From Spirochaetales bacterium (lineage in GTDB: Bacteria > Spirochaetota > Spirochaetia > DSM-27196 > Alkalispirochaetaceae): DNA of 47,039 bases. The stretch is from the NCBI GenBank assembly GCA_028282545.1, contig JANQHT010000076.1, forward strand, positions 1 through 47,039, read 5' to 3'. The notes under the pieces are model-generated. The model saw nothing but the letters and a program-made list of their open reading frames with translations, ran no database searches and was not told where the DNA came from. Shown piece after piece: positions 8,713-17,727 of the stretch. Each line of letters starts with the position of its first letter. Within the stretch, counting starts at the first letter, position 1. Made by a program: the position numbers and the translations under genes.

Positions 8713-10768
8713 GGGCTTTCATCGCGGAGAAGGGGTCTTCCGGGAGTTCCCGGTCGGCGGAGGCGTCTGCCTCGCGGACCACCGTGACGTCCTCCGGTAT
8801 CTCCTGCAGGAACGGTGACGGTGCGCTCTCCACGATTTCGCGGTTGACCATGCGCTGCCTGCAACTGCTCACAAAGAGGCGGCGCCGGGCACGGGTAAGG
8901 GCCACGTAGAAGAGGCGCCGCTCCTCCTCGTCCGATCCGCTCTCTTCCACGCTCCTGCGGTGGGGAATGATCCCGTCCTCTACCCCCGCCAGAAAGACAG
9001 TGTCGTGTTCAAGGCCCTTCGCCGCGTGGATCGTCATGAGCTGGACCGACTGTTCCCGGTCATCCCCGTCACCCTCGTCGCGGGACTGGAGCGAGATTCG
9101 GTTGATAAACCCCGTCAGCGACGGGTCTATCACGTCCGGGTTCTCTTCATAGCGGCGAATCGTGCGAACGAACAGGGCGATGTTGCGCCACTTTGCCTTT
9201 GCGGCGCGTTCGTTCCGTTGGTACTCGCCGATCAAAAAGGGCCAGTACCCGATGCGATGAATCAGGCGCTCTACCGTATCGGCGATATCGCGCCCGTCGC
9301 GGAAGTGCTCCGCGTACTCCTCGATCGTTTCCAGGAGTTCCGCCAGCCCCCCTGCGGCGGACGCCGGCAGCCGGTGCGCCAGGGTGCCGTGCCGTATCTG
9401 CTGGGCTGTGGAGAAGAGTGACTGCCGTTTCGGCGTCGCCAGTTCCTGCAGATGTTCCAGGCTGCGCCGTCCGACTCCGCGGCGCGGCGTATTCACGATG
9501 CGCAGCATGTTTACATCGTCATCGGGATTGATGATGACCCGCAGGTACGCCGCTACGTCGCGGATCTCCTTGCGTTGGAAGAAACTCTGACCGCCGGAGA
9601 CGCGGTACGGTAGATCGGCGCCCAGGAGCGCCTCCTCGATGGGGCGCGTCTGCCCGTTGGTCCGCACCAGGATACCGAACGAATCGTACGGCAGTTGATC
9701 CCGGTAGTGCATGAGTTTGATCGTATCCGCGATGAACGTCGCTTCCTCTTCCTCGTTTGCCGCGAAGATGAGGTCCAGCTCCGCTCCCTCCGGCTCCGCG
9801 GTCCAGAGGCGTTTCTCCTTGCGCGCCAAGTTGTTCTCGATCACGCTGTTGGCGGCGGCGAGGATCGGCCCCGTGGAGCGGTAGTTCCGCTCCAATCGTA
9901 TCTCGCGCACCCCGGGGAAGTCCGACTCGAATCGGGCAAAGTTGCCCACATCGGCGCCGCGCCAACTGTAGATCGACTGATCATCGTCGCCCACGACGCA
10001 GATGTTCCCGTGCGAAGCCGCGATTAGATGGAGCAATTCGTACTGCATCGTACTCGTGTCCTGGAACTCGTCCACCAGTACGTGCGTGTAGCGCCGGTTG
10101 TAATCCCGGCGAACATCGGGGGTATCCCGCAGGAGGGCGATGGGACGGACGATGAGGTCGTCGAAATCGACCGCGTTGTAGACGCGCAGGTGGTCCGTGT
10201 AACTATAAAAGAGCCGCTCCAGCGCGTCCCTCCCACCGGGGACGGCGATCTCCGCCACGAGTGGATCATTCCAGGTGGTACGCCGCGTCTTGAGGGCTGA
10301 GAAGAGACTCAACGCGGCGTACAGGTCAACGTCGTCGGGATGGATGTCGATGTCACGGGCGGACTCTTTGAGCAGCGCCAGTTGGTCCGCTGTGTCGTAG
10401 ACGGTGAAGTTGGGCCGGTACCCCAGGCGTTTTCCATTTCGCCGCAGTATCGAAAGACCAAAGGCGTGAAACGTCGAGATCGTCGGCGTGTCGCTCTCCC
10501 GGCGCTCGGCTCGCCGGGGGGACGCGGCGTATCCGGTGAGGGAACGGACGCGTTCGGCTATCTCCGCCGCCGCCTTGTTGGTGAAGGTGAGCGCCAGGAT
10601 CGATCCGGGTGGTACGCCGCCGGCGATCATGTGAGCGATGCGGTGCGTGATGACCCGGGTCTTACCGCTCCCGGCGCCGGCGATGATCAGCAGGGGGCCG
10701 TCCGTGGTACGAACCGCTTCGGCCTGTTCCGCGTTCAAATTGGTGAAAAGCATTTGGTGGGCGGACAT
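8699..10768 (-). CDS. UvrD/PcrA/Rep-type superfamily 1 DNA helicase
   Basis: A 689-residue ATP-dependent 3'-5' helicase. Walker A is GAGSGKT at 31-37, motif Ia is LTFTNKAAAE, Walker B is VDEFQDT at 232-238, motif III is GDDDQSIYSWRGA near 256-268, motif IV is LERNYRST, and the C-terminal motif VI is YVALTRARRRL. Length and domain order fit PcrA/UvrD/Rep, which unwind DNA in repair and restart and remove proteins from DNA; uvrD, pcrA and rep cannot be separated by eye. ATG 10768 lies 11 nt after the methyltransferase stop, so the two probably form an operon. It converges on, and overlaps by 14 nt, the NifS-SelD gene, and no terminator is visible between them. Confidence 0.93.
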   Translation of the reverse strand: MSAHQMLFTNLNAEQAEAVRTTDGPLLIIAGAGSGKTRVITHRIAHMIAGGVPPGSILALTFTNKAAAEIAERVRSLTGYAASPRRAERRESDTPTISTFHAFGLSILRRNGKRLGYRPNFTVYDTADQLALLKESARDIDIHPDDVDLYAALSLFSALKTRRTTWNDPLVAEIAVPGGRDALERLFYSYTDHLRVYNAVDFDDLIVRPIALLRDTPDVRRDYNRRYTHVLVDEFQDTSTMQYELLHLIAASHGNICVVGDDDQSIYSWRGADVGNFARFESDFPGVREIRLERNYRSTGPILAAANSVIENNLARKEKRLWTAEPEGAELDLIFAANEEEEATFIADTIKLMHYRDQLPYDSFGILVRTNGQTRPIEEALLGADLPYRVSGGQSFFQRKEIRDVAAYLRVIINPDDDVNMLRIVNTPRRGVGRRSLEHLQELATPKRQSLFSTAQQIRHGTLAHRLPASAAGGLAELLETIEEYAEHFRDGRDIADTVERLIHRIGYWPFLIGEYQRNERAAKAKWRNIALFVRTIRRYEENPDVIDPSLTGFINRISLQSRDEGDGDDREQSVQLMTIHAAKGLEHDTVFLAGVEDGIIPHRRSVEESGSDEEERRLFYVALTRARRRLFVSSCRQRMVNREIVESAPSPFLQEIPEDVTVVREADASADRELPEDPFSAMKALMSD

Positions 10769-10779
10769 CGGGGCGGAGT

Positions 10780-11559
10780 CTATCCAATCGGACGGCGCTT
10801 CCGCAACAACGCCGCGAACATCGGCCCCGCGCCGTCGGATATATCCGGTCGCACCGCGATTCCCTGTTCGGTTCGTTCCGCCTTTGTGAATCCCAGGGCG
10901 GCCGGTTCGATGGGGACGACCTCAACCGGGCGCCGGATCGGGGCCAGAGCCACCACCGCGTCGTTTTCTATCGGGTTCAACGTGCAGGTCGCGTAGAGAA
11001 CGTAACCGCCCGGCCTGCACGCATCGATCACCGACGCGAGGATCGCGAACTGGTCGATCGCCAGCCGCTTGCTTCTACGCGGGTTCCAGCCGGCGGTACC
11101 CGCCGCGGAAAGGACCAAGTGTCGCTCCGACGAACAGGGGACGTCCGCAAGAATCGCATCGTAGGCGTCGCGCTCGTACAGTCCCCATCGCCTCGCATCG
11201 TGGCCCGTGACGAAAACGCGCCGGTGGACTGAATCGGGGAGATGGTCCGCAACCACCCGGTGGAGGCGCGCCCTTCGGGAGGAGGAACGCTCGTTCGCGG
11301 TGAGCCTGGCAGCGCCCCCCATTCGCGTCGCGAGCAGCAGTGCTTTGCCGCCCGGGGCGGCGCAGACGTCCAGGACGCGCTCGGCATGGTCCAGCGGGAG
11401 GAGCCCGGCCACGGCGATCGATGCCGCGTCGAGGTGGTACGGCTTGGTGAGCCCCCGTTCGATCGTTCGGTGCTGTGGATCACTCTTCAGCGCCTCGAGA
11501 AGGGAGGGCCACCGCGAACCGAAGAGTTCGGAGTAGTACACTTCGAAGCGGTCGCTCAT
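10780..11559 (-). CDS. NOL1/NOP2/Sun-family RNA cytosine-5 methyltransferase (RsmB/NSUN-like)
   Basis: A 259-residue SAM-dependent RNA m5C methyltransferase. The SAM-binding motif is LDVCAAPGGKALLLA at 63-77. Motif IV is DVPCSSERH at 139-147 and motif VI is YATCTLNPIEND at 189-200, giving the two conserved cysteines (Cys142 and nucleophile Cys192). The SSERH form resembles NSUN3/NSUN4-type enzymes more than long RsmB proteins, and no NusB-like N-terminal domain is present. Substrate is probably rRNA, not certain. The start is ATG 11559, preceded by GAGGAG; the frame is open further upstream to 11706 but that part runs into the divergent HAD gene and shows no homology. Confidence 0.88.
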   Translation of the reverse strand: MSDRFEVYYSELFGSRWPSLLEALKSDPQHRTIERGLTKPYHLDAASIAVAGLLPLDHAERVLDVCAAPGGKALLLATRMGGAARLTANERSSSRRARLHRVVADHLPDSVHRRVFVTGHDARRWGLYERDAYDAILADVPCSSERHLVLSAAGTAGWNPRRSKRLAIDQFAILASVIDACRPGGYVLYATCTLNPIENDAVVALAPIRRPVEVVPIEPAALGFTKAERTEQGIAVRPDISDGAGPMFAALLRKRRPIG

Positions 11560-11588
11560 TGACGATCTCCTCGCCGGAACGGTACCGT
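11559..11588 (+). promoter_or_regulatory. Candidate promoter of the HAD phosphatase operon
   Basis: TTGACG (11559-11564) and TACCGT (11583-11588) are 18 nt apart in the 36-nt divergent gap between the RNA methyltransferase and the HAD gene. The GTG at 11596 is 7 nt past the -10-like box and has no Shine-Dalgarno sequence, so the transcript could be leaderless. Assigned by eye. Confidence 0.35.
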
Positions 11589-11595
11589 AATCATC

Positions 11596-12327
11596 GTGCC
11601 GGCTCAAGCAATAATCTTCGACCTGGATGGAACGTTGGTCGACACGATCCCCGACATCGCCGCTTCCATCAACACCGTTCTCCGGAAGGAGGGGCTCCGA
11701 ACGCACGAACCGGAGGCGTACCGATCCATGGTCGGGTGGGGCCTGCGGGAAGCGGTGCGCCGCGCCGTGTGCGCCTCCCTAACCAAAGCCGACGGCGACC
11801 GGCACATTGACGATACGCTCTTTGCGGATATGGCCAAGGCCGCCCACGCCGCCTACGCCGCCGCCCCGGCCGACCGGAGCGCGGTGTACCCGGGTATTCA
11901 CAAACTCGTGGAAGAGCTGTCCGGTGCCGGGGTGCCCCTATCGATACTCTCGAACAAACCGGACGACCTGGTTCAGCCGATCGTGAAGGCCCTCTTCCCG
12001 GAGGGGCTCTTTACCGTCGTACGCGGCCGTCTTCCCGACGCACCGGCGAAGCCGGACCCCGCCTCCACTGTGGCACTCTTGGGCGGACTCGGGGTCACCC
12101 CCAGCGCCGCGATGTTCGTGGGTGACTCGGAAATCGACATGGAAACGGCCCTCAAGGCGGGCTGCCTGCCGGTGGGGGTTGCCTGGGGATTCCGCGACGC
12201 CCTCGTCGTGCAACAAGCGGGCGCAGCGTATATGATGGACTCCGTTCCCGCGCTTCGGGTCTTTCTGCTGGAGCGAACGAAACACGATTGGACGACACAC
12301 AAAGGAGGTACCGATGACACACAGTGA
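11596..12327 (+). CDS. HAD-superfamily hydrolase, phosphoglycolate phosphatase-like
   Basis: A 243-residue HAD phosphatase. Motif I is FDLDGTLVDT with nucleophile Asp9 and acid/base Asp11; motif II is SILSNKPDD; the Lys motif and motif IV are seen in AKPDPAS and FVGDSEIDM. The helical cap between residues about 17 and 85 makes it a subfamily IA enzyme of the Gph/PgmB type. Likely cytosolic phosphate-ester hydrolysis; phosphoglycolate is the default family guess, but a sugar phosphate is equally possible because a phosphohexomutase gene overlaps its last 14 nt. GTG start at 11596. The end of this gene holds the strong AAAGGAGGT ribosome-binding site of the mutase. Confidence 0.85.
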   Translation: MPAQAIIFDLDGTLVDTIPDIAASINTVLRKEGLRTHEPEAYRSMVGWGLREAVRRAVCASLTKADGDRHIDDTLFADMAKAAHAAYAAAPADRSAVYPGIHKLVEELSGAGVPLSILSNKPDDLVQPIVKALFPEGLFTVVRGRLPDAPAKPDPASTVALLGGLGVTPSAAMFVGDSEIDMETALKAGCLPVGVAWGFRDALVVQQAGAAYMMDSVPALRVFLLERTKHDWTTHKGGTDDTQ

Positions 12328-14086
12328 AATCCAGGGGGCTGCTGAACGCTACATCGCTCTCGAGAAAAACGAAACCTTTCGCGGTGAAGTGGAACATCTG
12401 CTCGCGTCGGAGGCGTGGGAGGAGCTGGAGGATCGGTTTTATACCGATCTGGAGTTCGGAACCGGGGGGCTCAGGGGAGTAATCGGGGGCGGTTTCAACC
12501 GGATGAACTCGTTTGTCGTACAGCGCGCCACCACGGGGCTCGCCCAATACGTTCTGGAACAGGGTACGCGCGATTCGGAGGGCCGGTTGTCCGCCGTTCT
12601 CGCCCACGACTCCCGTCGCTATTCGAAGGAGTTCGCCCTCTCCGCGGCGCTCGTCTTTGCCGCTCACGGTATCAGGGCGTACCTGTTCAGCGATCTGCGC
12701 CCCACACCGGAGCTTTCGTTCTCTATCAGGGAACTAAGTGCGACCACGGGGATCGTCGTCACGGCCAGCCATAACCCGCCGCAATACAACGGCTACAAAG
12801 TGTATTGGGACGACGGCTCCCAGATCGTTGCACCCCACGACACGGGGATCATCGAAACGGTCCTGGCCGTGACGGAGGTCAAGGCGATGGATCGACAGGA
12901 AGCGCTGGACAAGGGGCTGCTTGTGTACATCGACAAGGAGCTGGATGACAAGTTCGTCGCCATGGTGAAACGCCAGTCGGTCAGGCCCGATCTCCTCAAG
13001 GAGCGCGGCGGCGAGGTCAAGGCCGTGTACACGCCGCTCCACGGTACCGGTGCGGCAACGGTTGAGCGCGTCCTTGGTGAGCTGGGTGTGGAAGTCGTAA
13101 CGGTTCCCGAGCAGCGCGAGCCGGACGGCGAGTTTCCCACGGTGGATTTTCCCAACCCCGAAGAGGCGAGTGCCCTCGAGATGGCGGTGGACCTGGGACG
13201 CCGGGAAAAGGCGGACATCGTGATCGGGACCGATCCCGACGCGGACCGGATCGGGATCGCGGTTCCCGACGGGAGCGGATTTGCGCTGGTCACGGGAAAT
13301 CAGTTGGGAGTGCTGCTCATTGATTACATATTCGGTTCGCGGAAAGAGGTGGGAACGCTGCCGGCGAAACCGGCCATGGTGAAAACGATCGTCACGACGG
13401 AGCTGCAGCGCGCCGTGGCAGAGCACTACGGCGCCGTGGTCTACGACACCTTGACCGGGTTCAAGCACATCGCCGGGGTAATGCGGGACCTCGAAGGCAC
13501 GCCGGGTTCCCCCGAGTACGTCATGGGCGGCGAGGAGAGCTACGGCTACCTGATCGGTACCGAGGTTCGCGACAAGGATTCGATCTCCGCCACCGTTCTT
13601 ACCGTGGAGATGGCGCTGTACCATCGGAGCCGGGGCAAGAGCGTTCTCGACCGAATAAACGAGATCTATCGCCGGTTCGGCTACTACGAGGAGACAACGG
13701 TCTCCAAGTACTTCGAGGGCCGGCAGGGAAAGGTCATCATGGACGGCCTCATGGACCGGCTCCGGACCGCCGGTCCCGCCGAGTTCGGGGGACAGAAGGT
13801 CGAGAAGATCGTCGACATCCTGCGCGACACAACGGTGTATCCCGCAGGCGGCGGCGAAACCGCCGGTCCCGGCTTGCCGAAATCGAACGTACTTCAGTTC
13901 TTCCTCGCCGGGGGCGACAAGGTGAGCGTTCGACCCTCCGGAACGGAACCAAAGATCAAGTTCTACGCGAGCTGCAGCTCGGACCCGATGGACGATCTGG
14001 AGGCGGCACGCTCGCTGGTGCGCGGCAAGGTGGCCGCCATCGAGACGGAGATCAAAGCGCTCATCGAAGCGGCGGACGCCTCGTGA
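12314..14086 (+). CDS. Alpha-D-phosphohexomutase (phosphoglucomutase/phosphomannomutase)
   Basis: A 590-residue cytosolic mutase interconverting hexose 1- and 6-phosphates through a phosphoserine. The N-terminus has FGTGGLRG at 48-55, the catalytic loop is TASHNPP with Ser152, the Mg-binding loop is DPDADR at 307-312, the sugar-binding loop contains GGEESYGYLIG near 405, and the phosphate-binding domain 4 contains RPSGTEPKIKFY near the C-terminus. Length fits the PgcA/PGM2-like group (about 550-600 residues) more than the 450-residue GlmM group. It could feed glycogen, cell-envelope sugars or ribose 1/5-phosphate exchange. ATG 12314 follows AAAGGAGGT inside the HAD gene; the stop overlaps the start of the exonuclease gene (GTGA). 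Confidence 0.93.
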   Translation: MTHSEIQGAAERYIALEKNETFRGEVEHLLASEAWEELEDRFYTDLEFGTGGLRGVIGGGFNRMNSFVVQRATTGLAQYVLEQGTRDSEGRLSAVLAHDSRRYSKEFALSAALVFAAHGIRAYLFSDLRPTPELSFSIRELSATTGIVVTASHNPPQYNGYKVYWDDGSQIVAPHDTGIIETVLAVTEVKAMDRQEALDKGLLVYIDKELDDKFVAMVKRQSVRPDLLKERGGEVKAVYTPLHGTGAATVERVLGELGVEVVTVPEQREPDGEFPTVDFPNPEEASALEMAVDLGRREKADIVIGTDPDADRIGIAVPDGSGFALVTGNQLGVLLIDYIFGSRKEVGTLPAKPAMVKTIVTTELQRAVAEHYGAVVYDTLTGFKHIAGVMRDLEGTPGSPEYVMGGEESYGYLIGTEVRDKDSISATVLTVEMALYHRSRGKSVLDRINEIYRRFGYYEETTVSKYFEGRQGKVIMDGLMDRLRTAGPAEFGGQKVEKIVDILRDTTVYPAGGGETAGPGLPKSNVLQFFLAGGDKVSVRPSGTEPKIKFYASCSSDPMDDLEAARSLVRGKVAAIETEIKALIEAADAS

Positions 14087-14649
14087 CCGGAGGAGGCACC
14101 GTCTCGGAGGCGACGTTCGTTGCCTTCGATTTCGAAACAACGGGACTCTACCCGGCCCGCAACCGAATTGTCGAGTTCGGCGCGGTTCGTTTTCGCGTCG
14201 GAAGTGAGACCGCTACGTTTTCCGAGCTGGCCGACCCGGGTAGCCCAATCCCTGAGGACGCCGCGCGGGTCAGCGGAATAACGACCCAGATGGTCGCCGG
14301 AAAGGCAACGGTGGAAGAGGTTCTGCCCCGTTTCGTCGAGTTTTTGGGTGATGCGATTCTCATCGCCCACAACGCAGAGTTCGACATGGGATTCCTCCGG
14401 GCCGAACTGGAACGTGCGAGCCTGCCCACCGTGTCCAATACGGTGATCGATACGGTGCGCCTCGCGCAGCGCGCGTTTCCCGGAAAGAAGAGCTACGCCC
14501 TGCAGAATCTGGTGGAACAGCTCGGGATGCCCCAGAATACCGCTCATCGGGCGCTTGACGACGCGCGCCAGTGTATGCGCCTCTTTGAGCGGTGCGTGGA
14601 CGCGATGAGTTTTATGGGCGACCTCGAACTCTCCGAGGTGCTTACCTAG
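14083..14649 (+). CDS. DnaQ-like DEDDh 3'-5' exonuclease
   Basis: A 188-residue exonuclease-domain protein. Exo I is FDFETTG (Asp16, Glu18), Exo II lies in IAHNAEFDMGFL, and Exo III is HRALDDAR with the His of the DEDDh class. This could be the separate epsilon proofreading subunit of DNA polymerase III or a general DnaQ-family exonuclease; no helicase or polymerase domain is attached. GTG at 14083 overlaps the mutase stop codon, so translation is coupled. The ABC permease gene starts 25 nt after its stop. Confidence 0.88.
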   Translation: MTGGGTVSEATFVAFDFETTGLYPARNRIVEFGAVRFRVGSETATFSELADPGSPIPEDAARVSGITTQMVAGKATVEEVLPRFVEFLGDAILIAHNAEFDMGFLRAELERASLPTVSNTVIDTVRLAQRAFPGKKSYALQNLVEQLGMPQNTAHRALDDARQCMRLFERCVDAMSFMGDLELSEVLT

Positions 14650-14674
14650 TGCGGAGTGTTGGAGAATTCGCGCC

Positions 14675-15439
14675 GTGAACCAGCTCCCGCTGGTTGCGCT
14701 GATCGAGGAACTGGGACGCTTTTTCGCGTTCACGGCGCGCGTTTTTGTGGGTATATTCCGGCGGCCGTACCGAGCCCGCCTCTTCGCGGAACAGGCGGAA
14801 CGCATCGGTGTTCGTTCCGTTCCTATCATCGCGCTCTCGAGCCTTGCCATCGGAATGATCTTCTCACTGCAGGTAACGTGGCTCATGGCGATGTTCCGGG
14901 CGGAAACGATGGTCGGTGCCACGGTGGGGATGACGCTGGCCCGTGAACTCGCGCCGGTTATCACCTCACTCATGCTCATCGCGAAAAATGGATCGGCCAT
15001 GACCGCTGAACTCGGAACGATGCGCGTAACGGAGCAGATCGATGCGATGGAAACGATGTCGGTTGACCCCGTTCAGTACTTGGTCGCGCCGCGCCTGGTG
15101 GCCAGCGTGGTCGTCTTCCCCGTCCTGACCGCCATGGCGAACGTCATCGGTCTCGCCGGGAGCTACCTCGTTTCGGTCCGAATGATGGGGGTTGACCCGG
15201 GTGGGTTCTTTGATCAGCTCTACTGGTTTGTTGATCCCGTGGACGTCCTATCGGGTCTGATCAAGGCCTCCGTAATGGGTCTGATGATGACCATCATCTG
15301 CGGATACTTCGGCTTCTATTCGGAGAAGGGAGCGAAGGGAGTGGGAGAGAGCGCCACCCGGGCCGTGGTCACGTCGTCGGTGGGCATTTTGGTTGCAGAC
15401 TACGTGATGGCCGACATCATGTTGAAAATCCTCTATTAA
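14675..15439 (+). CDS. mlaE: MlaE-family ABC transporter permease
   Basis: A 254-residue inner-membrane permease of the MlaE/YrbE type with about five or six hydrophobic segments (for example IIALSSLAIGMIFSLQV and LVASVVVFPVLTAMANVIG). The family signature region is present: VGMTLARELAPVITSLMLIA, then GSAMTAELGTMRVTEQIDAM. It works with the downstream ATPase and MCE protein to move phospholipids between inner and outer membrane, which implies a diderm cell. GTG 14675 is preceded by GGAG. The first gene of a three-gene Mla/MCE set on the plus strand. Confidence 0.93.
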   Translation: MNQLPLVALIEELGRFFAFTARVFVGIFRRPYRARLFAEQAERIGVRSVPIIALSSLAIGMIFSLQVTWLMAMFRAETMVGATVGMTLARELAPVITSLMLIAKNGSAMTAELGTMRVTEQIDAMETMSVDPVQYLVAPRLVASVVVFPVLTAMANVIGLAGSYLVSVRMMGVDPGGFFDQLYWFVDPVDVLSGLIKASVMGLMMTIICGYFGFYSEKGAKGVGESATRAVVTSSVGILVADYVMADIMLKILY

Positions 15440-15458
15440 GACCGTATCCTTCGTCACT

Positions 15459-16229
15459 GTGAATTCGATCGTCCGGGTCAAAAACGTCTACAAGTCCTTT
15501 GGCGGCAACCACGTTCTCTCGGGCGCCTCAATTTCGTTTGAACAGGGAAAGATCACGGCCATTATCGGCCAGAGTGGAACGGGCAAGAGCGTTCTCATCA
15601 AGTCGATTATCGGCATCCTTGTCCCGGAATCGGGTGAGATCTACTTCCGCGATCGGGAACTCCTATCCGCTCCGGAGGCGGTTCAGGACGAGGCTCGCCG
15701 CCATTTCGGGTACCTCTTCCAGGACTCGGCCCTCTTCGATTCGATGACCGTGGAGGAGAATATCGCCTTTCCTCTCATCGAAACGCTTCACATGCGCGAC
15801 CGGAACGAAATTCGCGCCATCGTCCGGGAGAAACTGGAGTGGATCGGTTTGCCGGGTATCGAAAACACGTTTCCCGCCGAACTCTCCGGCGGCATGCGGA
15901 AGCGCGTGGGCGTCGCGCGAACGCTCGCGCTCCAGCCGGAGATCCTCCTCTTCGACGAGCCGACCACGGGTCTTGATCCCGTTCTCGCGGAGAGTATCAA
16001 CGACTTGATCGTCAAGGTGAACCGCGAGTTCGATATCACCTGCATTCTCATCACCCACGACATTCAGGCGACGTTCCGCATTTCCGACTACATAGGTTTC
16101 CTCTATAATGGAAGAATAGAGGCGGAAGGAACGCCGGAATCGCTTGGTGACACGGAGCATCCGATTCTCCGGCGGTTCATTTCCAACAGTTTTGTCGAGC
16201 GGGAGGTCGAAGGGTGTCGCGATACCTGA
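15459..16229 (+). CDS. mlaF: MlaF-family ABC transporter ATPase
   Basis: A 256-residue ABC ATPase. Walker A is GQSGTGKS, the Q-loop is FGYLFQDSALFDSMTV, the signature is LSGGMRKRVGVARTLA, Walker B is ILLFDEPTTGLDPV, and the switch His is in ILITHD. The phrases SALFDSMTVEENIAFPL and the M in the signature motif are typical of MlaF/Ttg2A rather than amino-acid importers. It powers the MlaE permease. GTG start at 15459, 19 nt after the mlaE stop; its last 16 nt overlap the MCE gene. Confidence 0.93.
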   Translation: MNSIVRVKNVYKSFGGNHVLSGASISFEQGKITAIIGQSGTGKSVLIKSIIGILVPESGEIYFRDRELLSAPEAVQDEARRHFGYLFQDSALFDSMTVEENIAFPLIETLHMRDRNEIRAIVREKLEWIGLPGIENTFPAELSGGMRKRVGVARTLALQPEILLFDEPTTGLDPVLAESINDLIVKVNREFDITCILITHDIQATFRISDYIGFLYNGRIEAEGTPESLGDTEHPILRRFISNSFVEREVEGCRDT

Positions 16230-17722
16230 AGATCGGGCTCTTTGTTACGATCACCGGCATTGCCAGCGTTCTCTACCTCATGCAGACGTCCGAGTCGTTC
16301 GGTGCCGGCAGTACGTACACCATCCACGCCTACATAGACGACGCCACGGGCCTCCTCGAAGACTCGAACGTCAAACTCGCGGGCGTAACCGTCGGCCGTC
16401 TCAGCGGCATAGACCTGGAGGGCGATCGGGCGCGCCTGACCCTGGAGATTTTTGAAGACGTCGAGATCCGTGATGACGCGGTCATTGCCAAGGCAACGGA
16501 ATCGATGCTCGGAACCGCTTCGGTTACCATCGACCCCGGCTCGCCCCGCGGGGCGCTTCTGAGCGACGGAGGAGTCGTGACGACCGTTGTCCAGCAGGCC
16601 TCGGTGTCGGACGCCATCGCCAGTGCCGAGGACCTCGCAACCGGCGCGGCGGCGCTGGTGGAAGAGATCAACCGCGTTCTCCTGGACGACGGCACGATCG
16701 AAGCGATCCGTGAGATCGTAAACGTCGCTCGGGACACCGCTACCTCGACGAGTCTTCTCCTCGAACAGAACCTCCTGCTCGCGAGGGCGGCGATGGAGAG
16801 CGTTGACCGTGTGACGACTCGCTTCGACGAAGCGAGTGTCGGTCAGTTGGAAAGCGTCCAGGCGATCCTCGAGAACACCGTGAGCCTCACAGAGCGCCTG
16901 GATCGCCTGGTGGCGGAGAATAGCGGCGGAATCGGCGAGGGTATCGACGAGGTGAGAACAAGCCTCGCGTCGCTCCAGGTCGCAATCGACGCGACCCGGG
17001 CGTCGGCCGAGGACATCCAACGTCTCACCGGCTACGTGGAGGAGGGGAGCGGCAACCTCGGTCGTCTCATTCAAGAGGAGGATCTCTACGAAAACGTCCT
17101 CTCCGTTACGGAGAAGGCGGAATCCTTCATCGATTCGACGATAGGTCTCGGCGTCCAGGTGGGGTTCCGGTCGGAGTACCTCATCCAACAGGCCGCGACA
17201 AAAGACAACTTCGTTCTGCGCCTGACGCCGCGCACGCCCGACAAGTACTACGAACTGGGCGTCGTGAACACTCCCAACTGGCTGGCCAAAACGACGATCA
17301 CGGAACGCACCGTATCGGGCACGGGCGTAACCGCGGAATCCAGCAAGACCACTGAAACGGTCCGGTCGGACGATCTCAGGCTCAACCTGCAGCTTGCCCG
17401 TGTATGGGGTCCGCTCACGCTTCGGGCGGGGGTCATGGAGAGTACCGCCGGCGTGGGACTCGACCTCGCTCCAATCGACCGCGTCTCCGTCTCGGCGGAA
17501 GCGTTCGATTTTGGTGCCGATAACGGGGTCTATCTGCGAGGATACGGAACGCTCTTCCCCTTTTTCGATCCCGACAGCAACAATCCGGCGGAATGGCTCT
17601 ACTTCTCCGGCGGTGTGGACGATATCCTTGGGGTCTATAGTCGGGACTACTTCTTCGGCGCCGGAGTCCGCTTCACGGATGAGGACCTCCGCGGCATCAT
17701 CGGGTTCGTTCCCATTCGGTAG
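16214..17722 (+). CDS. mlaD: MCE/MlaD-family lipid-binding protein with C-terminal beta-rich, barrel-like extension
   Basis: A 502-residue protein, more than twice the length of E. coli MlaD. A single N-terminal membrane helix (residues about 6-23) anchors it in the inner membrane. The MCE domain is at about 37-115 (VKLAGVTVGRLSGIDLEGD). Residues about 130-300 are helical and coiled-coil-like, as in MCE proteins that span the periplasm. From about 310 the sequence alternates polar and hydrophobic residues in strands rich in aromatic residues and Gly (LRLTPRTPDKYYELGVVNTP, LTLRAGVMESTAGVGL, YFFGAGVRFTDEDL), resembling an outer-membrane beta structure. I infer a bridge between the inner membrane and outer membrane. 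GTG start overlaps mlaF. Confidence 0.85.
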   Translation: MSRYLKIGLFVTITGIASVLYLMQTSESFGAGSTYTIHAYIDDATGLLEDSNVKLAGVTVGRLSGIDLEGDRARLTLEIFEDVEIRDDAVIAKATESMLGTASVTIDPGSPRGALLSDGGVVTTVVQQASVSDAIASAEDLATGAAALVEEINRVLLDDGTIEAIREIVNVARDTATSTSLLLEQNLLLARAAMESVDRVTTRFDEASVGQLESVQAILENTVSLTERLDRLVAENSGGIGEGIDEVRTSLASLQVAIDATRASAEDIQRLTGYVEEGSGNLGRLIQEEDLYENVLSVTEKAESFIDSTIGLGVQVGFRSEYLIQQAATKDNFVLRLTPRTPDKYYELGVVNTPNWLAKTTITERTVSGTGVTAESSKTTETVRSDDLRLNLQLARVWGPLTLRAGVMESTAGVGLDLAPIDRVSVSAEAFDFGADNGVYLRGYGTLFPFFDPDSNNPAEWLYFSGGVDDILGVYSRDYFFGAGVRFTDEDLRGIIGFVPIR

Positions 17723-17727
17723 CGCCG

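Noticed and set aside
12734..14140. A 468-codon minus-strand frame opposite the phosphohexomutase
   Set aside because: The plus-strand mutase has all catalytic motifs; the antisense translation shows no family likeness.
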